From JADLHS01 sp964594985 (GTDB taxonomy: Bacteria; Verrucomicrobiota; Verrucomicrobiia; Limisphaerales; JADLHS01), in NCBI GenBank assembly GCA_964594985.1, contig CAZQNQ010000005.1, forward strand, positions 1-64,000: a stretch of DNA of 64,000 nucleotides, read 5' to 3'. Of this stretch, positions 51,585 to 59,873 are shown one piece after another. Made by a program: the position numbers and the translations under genes. Each line of letters opens with the position of its first letter. The first letter of the stretch is position 1. The notes under the pieces were generated by a model. It saw nothing but the letters and a program-made list of their open reading frames with translations, was not told the origin of the DNA and searched no databases.

Positions 51585-52163
51585 TCAAGCCTCGCCTTTC
51601 CAACGCTTCGCGGCTTGCGCGACGCGGCGGCCCAAAACTTCACCGGTCAATTTGTCCGCCTCGCTCGGTGCAACATCGGGCGATTCCTGTCCCGCCTGCG
51701 CCGTCACGCCCGCGTAACTGCCGAGGCGATTCACGCCGTTGGGTTGCATCGGCAATTCGCCCAAGCCCACCCAGATCATGCCGTGCTGCATCGCGAGCGT
51801 CTGAAAATATTGCAACGTGCTGAACTTATCACCCGCCGGGCTGCTGGACACGGAAAAGCCCGCCGCCATCTTGTCTTTCCACTTCTGCCCATACCACGTC
51901 CCCGCCGTGGCGTCCGCGAACGCCTTGAACTGTCCGCTCGGCCCGCCCATGTAGGTCGGGCTGCCGAAGATGATCGCGTCGCTCGCGTCGAGCTGGGCGA
52001 AGACGGCGTCATTCTTGAAGCGGCCCTCAACAAGGTCTTTGCCGCTGATGGTGATGGCGTTCACTTGGACGCCCGCCACGGACGCCGCGCCTTTGGCGAC
52101 AGCTTCAGCGAGTTTCGCGGTATGTCCCCCGCCGGAATGATAGAGGATGGAAATAGCGCTCAT
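51585..52163 (-). CDS. WrbA-like flavodoxin / NAD(P)H:quinone oxidoreductase
   Basis: 192 residues, no signal peptide. The flavodoxin FMN phosphate loop is SILYHSGGGHTAKLAEAVAK, then IIFGSPTYMGGPSGQFKAF and the 90s-loop region SSSPAGDKFSTLQYFQTLAM. It lies among WrbA/NADPH-dependent FMN reductases, which carry out two-electron quinone reduction. Its operon partners (YceI, pirin) and LysR neighbour suggest an oxidative or electrophile stress role. Confidence 0.88.
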   Translation of the reverse strand: MSAISILYHSGGGHTAKLAEAVAKGAASVAGVQVNAITISGKDLVEGRFKNDAVFAQLDASDAIIFGSPTYMGGPSGQFKAFADATAGTWYGQKWKDKMAAGFSVSSSPAGDKFSTLQYFQTLAMQHGMIWVGLGELPMQPNGVNRLGSYAGVTAQAGQESPDVAPSEADKLTGEVLGRRVAQAAKRWKGEA

Positions 52164-52243
52164 AGTTCAGGGTTCGTTTAATTTGGTGAAAGATTGTTTT
52201 AATCCGGGTGCGTCTGATTGCCAGACGCACCCATAGCGCAGAT

Positions 52244-52939
52244 TCAGTTCAAGTCAAACAGCAGCACTTGAGATTTCCCGGTGGCCTTGAGTTGCAACTT
52301 TGCCTCCTCACTGACCGCCGCCGCGTCGCCCGCGTTCAATTTCGTACCATTCAACTCCACCGCCCCCTCGGCCACATGCACCCACGCATGACGTTTCGGC
52401 TGAAGCGAATGTTCAACCGTGTCGCCCGCGTTCAACCGGGCGAGGAACAATTCCGCGTCCTGATTGATGGCGATGGAATCCTCGCGCCCCGTCTTGCTCG
52501 CGACGAGATGCAACTGCCCCGCCGGCTTGTTGGCGAAATGCTTCTCATCATAGCGCGGCTTCACGCCACCCTTGTCGGGCTTGATCCAGATCTGGAGCAA
52601 ATGCGTGCTGTCCTGCTCGGACGGATTGAATTCGCTGTGCAACACGCCCGTGCCGGCGGCCATGTATTGGAAATCGCCGGGGCGGATCACGCTGCCGTTG
52701 CCCATGGAATCCTTGTGCTCCAACGCGCCTGCCAGCACGTAGCTGATGATTTCCATGTCGCGATGCGGGTGCATCCCGAACCCGCCGCCGGGCGCGATGC
52801 GGTCGTCATTGATGACACGCAACGAACGGAAACCCATGTGCGCCGGGTCATGATACTCGGCAAAGGAAAAGCTGAACTGGCTGTCGAGCCAGCCATGATT
52901 GGCGTGGCCGCGTTCTTCGGATTTTCGGATGGTCATCAT
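52244..52939 (-). CDS. Pirin-family protein (quercetin 2,3-dioxygenase-like)
   Basis: 231 residues, cupin fold. The metal site is in GGFGMHPHRDMEIISYVLAG (two His), with further ligands in GVLHSEFNPSEQ. The C-terminal cupin includes NAGDTVEHSLQPKRHAWVHV. It resembles E. coli YhhW. It is the first gene of the pirin-wrbA-yceI operon. The substrate is uncertain. Confidence 0.9.
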   Translation of the reverse strand: MMTIRKSEERGHANHGWLDSQFSFSFAEYHDPAHMGFRSLRVINDDRIAPGGGFGMHPHRDMEIISYVLAGALEHKDSMGNGSVIRPGDFQYMAAGTGVLHSEFNPSEQDSTHLLQIWIKPDKGGVKPRYDEKHFANKPAGQLHLVASKTGREDSIAINQDAELFLARLNAGDTVEHSLQPKRHAWVHVAEGAVELNGTKLNAGDAAAVSEEAKLQLKATGKSQVLLFDLN

Positions 52940-53272
52940 AATGTTTTTCTTTCTCTTTTAATCGCTTCGTCCTCGTCGTCGTCCTCGTTCTCGTTCTCGT
53001 CCTCGGAAACGACGTTCGTTTCTTGAGAGCATGATTAACCCGCGCCGTGAATTCCGCCCAATACTTTGATGCTCGCGAAACGATGCCTAAAAGGCATGGA
53101 GCGTGGGGCAGGCTTTCCAGCCTGCCGGTGCGGGCGACTTTCCAGTCGCCCGTTTCGTCTGGGAACACGGGACAGGAATGTCCCGTGAACCGGCAGACAA
53201 GAATGTCTGCCCTACCATCCAGCGCCGCTTTCTCGTTTCGACAAAACATTCGCGCCCTGCTTCAATCCGCGC
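52940..53272. repeat. Repeat-bearing divergent intergenic region
   Basis: No gene is present. 52967-53012 is a run of imperfect tcgtcctcgttctcg tandem units. 53101-53222 is a palindromic element whose first 47 bp (53106-53152, gggcaggctttccagcctgc onward) are identical to 57568-57614. The promoters of the divergent pirin and LysR genes must lie here. Confidence 0.75.
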
Positions 53273-54178
53273 GTGGAACTGCGACACCTCCGATACTTCG
53301 CCACCGTGGGCGAATTGTTGAACTTCACCAAAGCGGCGCAGAAGCTTCGCGTCGCGCAACCAGCCTTGAGCCGGCAGATCCACGACCTCGAGGACGAACT
53401 CGGCGTGAAGCTGTTTGATCGCACCCAACGCGCGGTAAAGTTGACCGAAGCCGGCACCGCCTTTCTCACCGAAGCCAAAGCCGTGTTGGATCGCGCCGAT
53501 GAAGCCGTGAAGGTCGCGCGTGGCGTGGCGCGCGGCGAGCGCGGCGAAATTCATGTCGGCTACGCGCCCTCGCTCACGGTGGAATTGCTGCCGTCGGCGT
53601 TGCACTCGTTTCACAACGTCGCGCCGGGCGTGCATGTGAAGCTGCACGACCTTTCCAGCGAGGAAATGATGCGCGGCGTGCGCGAGGGCAAACTTCATCT
53701 CAGCCTCGTGGCCCAACCCGAGGCCGATGCCTTGAACGGCCTGAAATATGAACCGCTTCAGAGTTATCCGATTTGCGTCGGTGTGCCGCCGAACCATCGG
53801 CTCGCGCGGGCGAAGGAAGTGAAGTTGGAACAAATCGCGAACGAACCGCTCGTGGCCTATTCCCGCGCTGAATATCCCGAGTATCATGCGATGCTCAAAG
53901 AGTTGTTTGCCCAGTGCGACAGCAAGCCGCGCGTCATCGAGGAACACGACAGCGCGCCGAGTTTGATCGCGGCGGCAGGCATTGGCCGCGGCCTCATCAT
54001 CGGGCCCGCGTGCTTGGGAATGCTGGCCGGTGCGCGCTTGAAGTTTCGTCCGCTCACGCCTGCGCCACCGCCGGTGCAACTCGGGGCGGTGTTTGATGCC
54101 GCCAGAATGTCCGGCGCGGCAGCGAAATTTCTGGCGGCAGTCAAAGCGGCTTCGCCGCGCGAGGCCAGAATCCGTTAG
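53273..54178 (+). CDS. LysR-family regulator divergent from the pirin operon
   Basis: 301 residues, GTG start. The N-terminal HTH is ELRHLRYFATVGELLNFTKA followed by LRVAQPALSRQIHDLEDELG. The ligand-binding domain has GEIHVGYAPSLTVELLPSAL and CVGVPPNHRLARAKEVKLEQ. It overlaps the rhomboid gene end by four bases (convergent). It probably controls the divergent pirin-wrbA-yceI operon, an arrangement common for LysR regulators of stress genes. Confidence 0.88.
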   Translation: MELRHLRYFATVGELLNFTKAAQKLRVAQPALSRQIHDLEDELGVKLFDRTQRAVKLTEAGTAFLTEAKAVLDRADEAVKVARGVARGERGEIHVGYAPSLTVELLPSALHSFHNVAPGVHVKLHDLSSEEMMRGVREGKLHLSLVAQPEADALNGLKYEPLQSYPICVGVPPNHRLARAKEVKLEQIANEPLVAYSRAEYPEYHAMLKELFAQCDSKPRVIEEHDSAPSLIAAAGIGRGLIIGPACLGMLAGARLKFRPLTPAPPPVQLGAVFDAARMSGAAAKFLAAVKAASPREARIR

Positions 54179-55278
54179 TCTGTTGTCGCCTCCGCAAGCT
54201 GGTGTTCTTTGTTTCGCCACCAGAGCCAGAAGACAAAACCGAGCGCCGCGCCGCCAAGATGCGCCGTAGCGGCGACGTTACTGAAGCCATGAAGTTGCTG
54301 GAACACACCAAGCGTTTGCAACAAAAGCCATAGCACCAGCGCCCCCCAAGCGGGAAAATTCAGCCAGCGAAAATAGACGAAGTAGCGGAACAGAAAACCC
54401 AGCCGGGCCTTGGGAAACTGCAGCGCGTAGAAAACAATGATGCCCGAGATGCCGCCGCTGGCGCCCACACAGGGAACGGTTGATCCAGGACCAGCCATGA
54501 AATGCACTACATCGCCCACGAGTGTTGCCGCCAAAATCAACAACCCATATCGCAATCGTCCCAAGAAGTCCTCCACGTTGTCTCCGAAGATCAGCAGGAA
54601 ATAAAGATTACCGATCAAGTGCCACCAGCCGGCGTGAAGAAAGAATGAAGTCAGAAAAGTGGCTCCGCCATAACGCCACGCTTCGGCGGGAATGAAACCA
54701 AACGAAGTCACGGCAGTCTCCAGGTCGCGGAAGGCCAGGACACTGATCAACACGATGAAAAGCCCAAGCGACCACGTGAAGAAAGGTTGCCGACGCAGTG
54801 ATTGGATCTCGGATTCCACCGGAAAACCAAACATGGCCGGAATCCATTTCCAGTTCTCGTCGGGCTCATTGGTGGTTTGGTCCACCTCTTTCAGTTGCTC
54901 CAGCCGGTGTTTGGCGATGGTTTCGATGCCGCGCATCTGGATTTCATGTGTGGAAGCGACCGCACCCTCAGGCACGGTTTCAAATTCCTGCGGATCAAAC
55001 CAGACCGCGCCACACGTTTTGCAGGCATCCAACTCCAAAGCCGGAGCGTCTGAACGAAACGACCGCATCGGACGTGAACAGAACGGGCACGGGCAGTCTC
55101 CCGGCTGCGAGTTACGATTGATCTGGCGAAGCAAACTCGTGGCAAACTGATCCCCGGCAACGCGGCGGATTTGCGGCACGGTCACGACGCGGCCATCGCA
55201 GCCCGGGCACAAATAGAACAAGCCTTCGCGTTGGCGAATCGTGTTCAACGAAGAATGGCAGCGCGGGCAATTCGGCAT
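54175..55278 (-). CDS. Rhomboid protease with N-terminal zinc-ribbon domains
   Basis: 367 residues from the ATG at 55278. Zinc-ribbon part: PNCPRCHSSL and YLCPGC, then CPCPFCSRPM and LDACKTCGAVWFDPQEF (zf-TFIIB-like). A rhomboid domain of six helices follows. The catalytic Ser is in CVGASGGISGIIVFYA and the His in TAHLGGAALGF; HAGWWHLIGNLYF holds the family His/Asn motif. Intramembrane serine protease; substrate unknown. The zinc-ribbon fusion recurs in a few phyla and may sense or recruit a partner. Confidence 0.9.
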   Translation of the reverse strand: MPNCPRCHSSLNTIRQREGLFYLCPGCDGRVVTVPQIRRVAGDQFATSLLRQINRNSQPGDCPCPFCSRPMRSFRSDAPALELDACKTCGAVWFDPQEFETVPEGAVASTHEIQMRGIETIAKHRLEQLKEVDQTTNEPDENWKWIPAMFGFPVESEIQSLRRQPFFTWSLGLFIVLISVLAFRDLETAVTSFGFIPAEAWRYGGATFLTSFFLHAGWWHLIGNLYFLLIFGDNVEDFLGRLRYGLLILAATLVGDVVHFMAGPGSTVPCVGASGGISGIIVFYALQFPKARLGFLFRYFVYFRWLNFPAWGALVLWLLLQTLGVFQQLHGFSNVAATAHLGGAALGFVFWLWWRNKEHQLAEATTD

Positions 55279-55395
55279 GGCGCAGACCATAGAGACTCAG
55301 GCAATGCGGCTCAATTGCACTTTCTTGAAAATCTTGTAACGCAACGAACGCCTGAAGTTTGACGCTCCTTCCGCCTCGCTCTACCCTGTGCATCC

Positions 55396-57531
55396 ATGTT
55401 TGAACTCGTTTCCGATTACCCGCCCGCCGGCGATCAGCCGCAAGCGATTGCGAAGCTGACCGAGGGCATCTTGTCGGGTGCGAAACATCAGGTGCTGCTC
55501 GGCGTCACGGGTTCGGGCAAGACGTTCACGATCGCCAATGTGATCAAGAACGTGAACAAACCCACGCTGGTCATCTCGCACAACAAGACGCTCGCGGCGC
55601 AGCTTTACGCGGAGTTCAAAAGCTTTTTCCCGCGCAACGCGGTCGAATACTTCGTCAGCTACTTCGATTACTACCAGCCCGAGGCGTACATCCCGCGCAC
55701 CGACACGTTCATCGAGAAGGATTCCAGCGTGAACGCCGAGATCGAGCGGATGCGGCTTTCGACGATGAGTTCGCTCTTCGCGCGGCGCGACGTCATCGTG
55801 GTGGCGAGCGTGTCGTGCATCTACGGCACGGGCAGCAAGGAAGACTACGAGAAGATGGTCATCCCGCTGCACGTCGGGCAATCGGTCACGCGCGAGCAAT
55901 TGCTGTCGCGGCTCGTGGACCTGCAATACACGCGGAACGACATTACGTTCGAGCGCGGGCAATTCCGCGTGCGCGGCGACACCATCGAATTATGTCCGGC
56001 GGGGCGTGAGGATGCGTTGCGCATCGAGTTCTTCGGCGATGAGATCGAACGCATCACGGTGTTCGAGCCGCTGACCGGACAGAAGACCGAGTCGCCCGCG
56101 AACACGATGATCTTCCCGGCGACGCAGTTCGTGACAACCAGTGACAAAATGAAACGCGCCATTCTCGCCATCCGCGAGGAACTCGGCATGCGCATCGCGG
56201 AGTTCGAGCGCGACGGCAAACTGCTCGAAGCGCAGCGCATCAAGATGCGCACGGAATACGATCTGGAGATGATGGAGGAGATGGGTTTCTGCTCCGGCGT
56301 CGAAAACTATTCGCGCCACATCGCCAATCGCCCGCCCGGCTCGCGGCCCGCGACGGTGATTGATTTCTTTCCCGATGATTATCTGCTGGTGCTGGACGAA
56401 TCGCACGTGAGCGTCCCGCAGATCGGCGGCATGTATGAGGGCGATCGCTCGCGCAAAACGGTTTTGGTGGATCACGGCTTCCGGCTGCCGAGCGCGCTGG
56501 ACAATCGCCCGCTGAACTTTTTGGAGTTTCAGGCCATGCAGCCGCAGACGATTTACGTGAGCGCCACGCCTGCGCCGCGGGAGATTGCGTGGGCGCGACA
56601 AAGCGCGAAACCCCTCACCCGACCTTCGGCCACCCTCTCCCCATCCGATGGGGAGAGGGACGGGGTGAGGGGAATGCCCGGCGTGGTGGAACTCGTCGTG
56701 CGTCCGACGGGCCTGATTGATCCCAAGGTCACGATCAAGCCGCTCAAGGGACAGATTGACGATCTGATGGAAGAAGTCCGCAAACGCACCGAGCTGAAGG
56801 AGCGCGTGCTCGTGACCACGCTCACCAAACGCACGGCGGAGGAATTGACGGATTACCTGCGTGACATCGGCATCAACGTGCGTTACCTGCACAGCGAGAT
56901 TGATGCGATCGAGCGCGTGGAGATTCTCCGCGCGCTGCGCAAAGGTGAATTCGACGTGCTCGTCGGCATCAACCTGCTGCGCGAAGGCTTGGATTTGCCG
57001 GAGGTTTCACTCGTCGCGATTCTCGATGCGGACAAGGAGGGTTTTCTGCGCAGCGAGACGAGCTTGATCCAGACGGCAGGTCGCGCCGCGCGGCATCTCA
57101 ACGGCGAGGTCATCCTTTACGCCGACGTGATGACGGACAGCATCAAGAAGTTTCTCGCGGTCACCGAGTATCGGCGCAAACGGCAGCTCGCTTACAACGC
57201 CGAACACAACATCACCCCGCGCAGCGTGAAACGCGCGGTGGAGGAAAGCCTTTCCAGCGCGGCGCACCAGGGTGAAAGCAAGGCGGTGGCGTTGTTGCGC
57301 GAGGCTGGGGCAGACTTTGATGTCACCGAGACGATCCGCGAGCTTGAGGAAGAAATGATTGTGGCGGCGAACAATCTGGAGTTCGAGAAGGCCGCGCTGC
57401 TGCGCGATCAGATCAAGGAATTGAAGCGCACAGTGGATGGCGTGGCGGCGGCTTCGCCCGGAACGGCCAGCCGGATCAGTTATTCCAAGCCGGGGAAGGG
57501 GAAGAAGTTTGCGCGGGGGAAAAAGGCATGA
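55396..57531 (+). CDS. uvrB: Excinuclease ABC subunit B with in-frame palindromic repeat insertion
   Basis: DNA-damage recognition and helicase subunit of nucleotide excision repair. Walker A is GVTGSGKTFTI at 36-46, the beta-hairpin region is YFVSYFDYYQPEAYIPRTD, then SHVSVPQIGGMYEGDRSRK. The helicase C-terminal domain (VEILRALRKGEFDVLVGINL) and the UVR tail (LEEEMIVAANNLEFEKAALL) follow. At 711 aa it is longer than the usual ~665-690. About 22 extra residues at ~404-426 are encoded by a palindromic repeat (56611-56672) between SATPAPREI and VVELVVRPTGLID. The frame is kept and all catalytic parts remain, so it is probably functional. Confidence 0.95.
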   Translation: MFELVSDYPPAGDQPQAIAKLTEGILSGAKHQVLLGVTGSGKTFTIANVIKNVNKPTLVISHNKTLAAQLYAEFKSFFPRNAVEYFVSYFDYYQPEAYIPRTDTFIEKDSSVNAEIERMRLSTMSSLFARRDVIVVASVSCIYGTGSKEDYEKMVIPLHVGQSVTREQLLSRLVDLQYTRNDITFERGQFRVRGDTIELCPAGREDALRIEFFGDEIERITVFEPLTGQKTESPANTMIFPATQFVTTSDKMKRAILAIREELGMRIAEFERDGKLLEAQRIKMRTEYDLEMMEEMGFCSGVENYSRHIANRPPGSRPATVIDFFPDDYLLVLDESHVSVPQIGGMYEGDRSRKTVLVDHGFRLPSALDNRPLNFLEFQAMQPQTIYVSATPAPREIAWARQSAKPLTRPSATLSPSDGERDGVRGMPGVVELVVRPTGLIDPKVTIKPLKGQIDDLMEEVRKRTELKERVLVTTLTKRTAEELTDYLRDIGINVRYLHSEIDAIERVEILRALRKGEFDVLVGINLLREGLDLPEVSLVAILDADKEGFLRSETSLIQTAGRAARHLNGEVILYADVMTDSIKKFLAVTEYRRKRQLAYNAEHNITPRSVKRAVEESLSSAAHQGESKAVALLREAGADFDVTETIRELEEEMIVAANNLEFEKAALLRDQIKELKRTVDGVAAASPGTASRISYSKPGKGKKFARGKKA
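56611..56672 (+). repeat. CCCCTCACCC palindromic repeat inside uvrB
   Basis: The 62-bp element has perfect outer arms cccctcaccc/gggtgagggg and perfect inner arms ccctctccccatc/gatggggagaggg. It is nearly identical to the intergenic copy at 25780-25842. It is translated here as part of UvrB. Confidence 0.92.
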
Positions 57532-57567
57532 GCACCGATTGGAGCACGCCGGGCGGTAATGCCAGTA

Positions 57568-57672
57568 GGGCAGGCTTTCCAGCCTGCCGGTGCGGGCGAC
57601 TTTCCAGTCGCCCGGTTCGGCGGAACACCGGACTGGAAAGTCCGGTGCACTGGCAGGCTGGAAAGCCTGCCC
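57568..57672. repeat. GGGCAGGCTTTCC palindromic repeat after uvrB
   Basis: Perfect 21-bp arms (57568-57588 and 57652-57672) with inner arms cgactttccagtcg and gactggaaagtc. The first 47 bp are identical to 53106-53152. A downstream open frame runs through it, but the rhomboid start is placed after it. Confidence 0.9.
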
Positions 57673-57720
57673 GACGATGGTTCCGCCACGCCTCCTTCGG
57701 AATTCGGATTTGATCAAACC

Positions 57721-58617
57721 ATGAGAGCCATCGGCCAGCTTGCCAGCGAAACGCAGGCGCAAATCTTCGGCGACCATCTCGTCGCCCACAAAATCCGCAA
57801 CGAGATCGAGCCCGACGGTGGGGTCTGGGTCATTTGGATCAAAGACGAAGAACAGGTCGCCGATGCCAAGACGCGGCTGGAAAATTTCCTCACCAATCCC
57901 ACCGCGTCGGAGTTTCAGTCAGCCCGCGCCAAGGCCGCGCAAGTCAAAGCCGCCGAGGCGGAGGATCTGACCAACTACCAGCAACGCTTGCGTAACCGGC
58001 GCAGCATGTTTCCGAAGTTCGGCGGCTATGGGGTCGGTGTGCTGACGTACGGTTTGATCGCGTTGTGCGTGGTGGTGGCGCTCCTGTCCAAGCTCGGTTA
58101 TGACACTGAGTTTGTGCGCAAGCTGGTGTTGGCGGACTTCGAGCGAGCGGACGGAACGTTTCTGCCGGAAATCCGGGCGGGCGAATACTGGCGCCTGCTC
58201 ACCCCGATCTTCATCCATTTCGGGCCGATGCATCTTGTGTTTAACATGATGTGGCTGTTTCAACTCGGCTGCATGATCGAAGCGCGGCGGGGCGTAAGCA
58301 CGCTGGCCGCTCTGGTCATCGTGACTGGCACGCTGCCAATGGTGGCGCAATACTTGGTTTCCGGCCCGGGTTTGGTGGGTGGGATGTCTGGCGTGGTTTA
58401 TGGACTGGCGGGCTTTGTCTGGTTACGCGGGAAGAAAGATCCCGCTTCAGGCGTCGGCTTGGACTCACAAAGCTGGATCATCATGATGATCTGGCTGGTG
58501 CTGTGCATGACCGGATTTATGGGACGCATTGCCAACACCGCGCATCTGGTAGGTCTGCTCATCGGATTGCTTTGGGGCTGGATCAGCGCGTATTACGCCC
58601 GTCGCCGGACGGAGTGA
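57721..58617 (+). CDS. GlpG-like rhomboid protease
   Basis: 298 residues from the ATG at 57721. The cytoplasmic N-terminal domain (MRAIGQLASETQAQIFGDHL; DEEQVADAKTRLENFL) resembles the GlpG/rhomboid_N domain. Six membrane helices follow, with HFGPMHLVFNMMWLFQLGC, the catalytic Ser in GGMSGVVYGLAGFV and the His in NTAHLVGLLIGLLWG. The frame extends upstream through a repeat to 57559, but that would add repeat-encoded residues. It is the second rhomboid gene within 4 kb; both flank uvrB. Confidence 0.9.
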   Translation: MRAIGQLASETQAQIFGDHLVAHKIRNEIEPDGGVWVIWIKDEEQVADAKTRLENFLTNPTASEFQSARAKAAQVKAAEAEDLTNYQQRLRNRRSMFPKFGGYGVGVLTYGLIALCVVVALLSKLGYDTEFVRKLVLADFERADGTFLPEIRAGEYWRLLTPIFIHFGPMHLVFNMMWLFQLGCMIEARRGVSTLAALVIVTGTLPMVAQYLVSGPGLVGGMSGVVYGLAGFVWLRGKKDPASGVGLDSQSWIIMMIWLVLCMTGFMGRIANTAHLVGLLIGLLWGWISAYYARRRTE

Positions 58618-58647
58618 AATTGAACGCGGACGGAATGGAGCGGTCAG

Positions 58648-58746
58648 AATTGGCGTGTTATCTCTGGGGAAATCTGCCAAACAAACGGCGTGGTTAATTT
58701 AATCCATATGGGCAGGTAGGCGGTCGCCTTTCAACGTATGTCACGC
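58648..58746 (+). promoter_or_regulatory. Duplicated leader/promoter block, copy 1
   Basis: About 100 bp beginning aattggcgtgttatctctgg and containing aaatctgccaaacaaacggc, tggttaatttaatcc and, at the end, acgtatgtcacgc, where ATG is the acyltransferase start. The same order of blocks recurs at 59770-59873 before the flippase gene, so the whole leader seems to be copied. Confidence 0.6.
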
Positions 58747-59292
58747 ATCAAGAGTTTGGATGTATTGAAAGGGGTTGGAATCATCGCCGTGATTTGTCTT
58801 CACGCAATTCAGCCCGGGGATATGGCCGCGACGTCTCTAGTGTGGCAAGTGTTCAACCAAGTTTGTCGGTTTGCGGTACCCTGCTTTTTTTTGATTGGTG
58901 GCTTCTTTTTCATGCACGCATGGCGACAGACTTCCGAGCCAGAGAAGCTGATCTGCCATTACGCAGCCCGGTTGATGAAGCCGTTTCTTTTCTGGACACT
59001 CTTCTACGCCATCGTTCCACCATTCATTGGTGGCGCTCCGGATGCGATCAGTCTTAAAATAAGAGAACACCTTGAAGCCTTGATCCGTTATCCACACACA
59101 TTTTTTTTAACGGGCTTCGTATATCACCTTTGGTTTCTGAGTTCCCTCCTCCAAGCTGCTGTTGTTGTTTGGGTCTGTTTACGATTCGGCAATCTGCGGA
59201 TTGCTTTGGTGCTGGGAGCGGTCTGTTACTGCCTAGCGCTCGCAGGGGGGGGGGTACACGCAAACGATATTTGGATTTTCCACCAGTTTTGA
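58738..59292 (+). CDS. Acyltransferase 3 family protein, N-terminal part (frameshifted)
   Basis: 184 residues of an integral membrane O-acyltransferase: SRIKSLDVLKGVGIIAVICL with the family His in ICLHAI, then FAVPCFFLIGGFFFMHAW and LWFLSSLLQAAVVVWVCLRF. The frame ends at VHANDIWIFHQF just after a run of ten G (59245-59254). Removing one G restores an open frame (GGGYTQTIFGFSTSFDMKTG) into the next ORF. Such enzymes acetylate or acylate surface polysaccharides. Local base composition is AT-richer than the rest of the window. Confidence 0.8.
   Translation: MSRIKSLDVLKGVGIIAVICLHAIQPGDMAATSLVWQVFNQVCRFAVPCFFLIGGFFFMHAWRQTSEPEKLICHYAARLMKPFLFWTLFYAIVPPFIGGAPDAISLKIREHLEALIRYPHTFFLTGFVYHLWFLSSLLQAAVVVWVCLRFGNLRIALVLGAVCYCLALAGGGVHANDIWIFHQF
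59245..59254 (+). repeat. Ten-G homopolymer inside the acyltransferase gene
   Basis: Ten consecutive G at the point where the two halves of the acyltransferase lie in different frames. Loss of a single G joins them. It could be a phase-variation tract or a sequencing or assembly error. Confidence 0.8.
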
Positions 59293-59293
59293 C

Positions 59294-59746
59294 ATGAAGA
59301 CCGGCCCCTTTGTCAGCACGCTCTTTTTTGCGATTGGCGCATGGCTGGAGAATCGCCGTCCTAATGTTTCGCTCGCGATGGGAGTTCTGTTGTTGGTTTC
59401 GGGCCTTCTCACTCATCTTGGCGAGGCCGTAATTTTGCATCTTGCCTATGCCCGTCCCATCATGAGTTATAGCTACCTAGCGGGCACGGTCCCGTATTCG
59501 GTGGGCATCATGCTGGTGGCCTTGGCTCGCCCGAACTCAGGTAGCGTGATCGTTGGCATGATCGGGGCTTCGTCACTCGGTATTTTTGTGTTTCATCCCT
59601 ATGTCATCGAAGTGCTTTTGCGCCTGCCAATCAGCCACAATTTTGTCAATTACCCGTTCTTTTTTTCTGGGTTGGTTTTAGCAATTACTTTCGCCGGCAT
59701 CTTTCTTTTGGGGAAAATCCCCGGATTGCGACTTTTAATAAAATGA
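59294..59746 (+). CDS. Acyltransferase 3 family protein, C-terminal part (frameshifted)
   Basis: 150 residues with five or more membrane helices (FFAIGAWLENRRPNVSLAMG; SYLAGTVPYSVGIMLVALA; IGASSLGIFVFHPYVIEVLL; YPFFFSGLVLAITFAGIFLL). IGASSLGIFVFHPYVIEVLL is the usual C-terminal motif of the family. The ATG at 59294 may never be used. The segment is the downstream half of the gene beginning at 58738, one base out of phase. Together they make a normal-length 335-residue protein. Confidence 0.8.
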   Translation: MKTGPFVSTLFFAIGAWLENRRPNVSLAMGVLLLVSGLLTHLGEAVILHLAYARPIMSYSYLAGTVPYSVGIMLVALARPNSGSVIVGMIGASSLGIFVFHPYVIEVLLRLPISHNFVNYPFFFSGLVLAITFAGIFLLGKIPGLRLLIK

Positions 59747-59769
59747 AAGCGATGCCAACGACCGGCCAA

Positions 59770-59873
59770 AATTGGCGTGTTGTCTTCCTGGAAATCTGCC
59801 AAATAAACGGTGTGGTTAACTTAATTTAAATTGGCGGATAGGCTGATGCCGTTGCTCCGAACGTATGTCCCGC
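59770..59873 (+). promoter_or_regulatory. Duplicated leader/promoter block, copy 2
   Basis: Begins aattggcgtgttgtcttcct and carries aaatctgccaaataaacggt, tggttaacttaattt and acgtatgtcccgc before the flippase gene body. It parallels 58648-58746 block by block, with scattered substitutions. Confidence 0.6.

Noticed and set aside
52967..53012. TCGTCCTCG tandem run as a possible CRISPR or regulatory array
   Set aside because: The units are contiguous and short, without spacers.
57559..57720. Upstream in-frame extension of the second rhomboid
   Set aside because: It translates the palindromic repeat at 57568-57672. Peptides of this type are repeat-derived and not part of rhomboid proteins.
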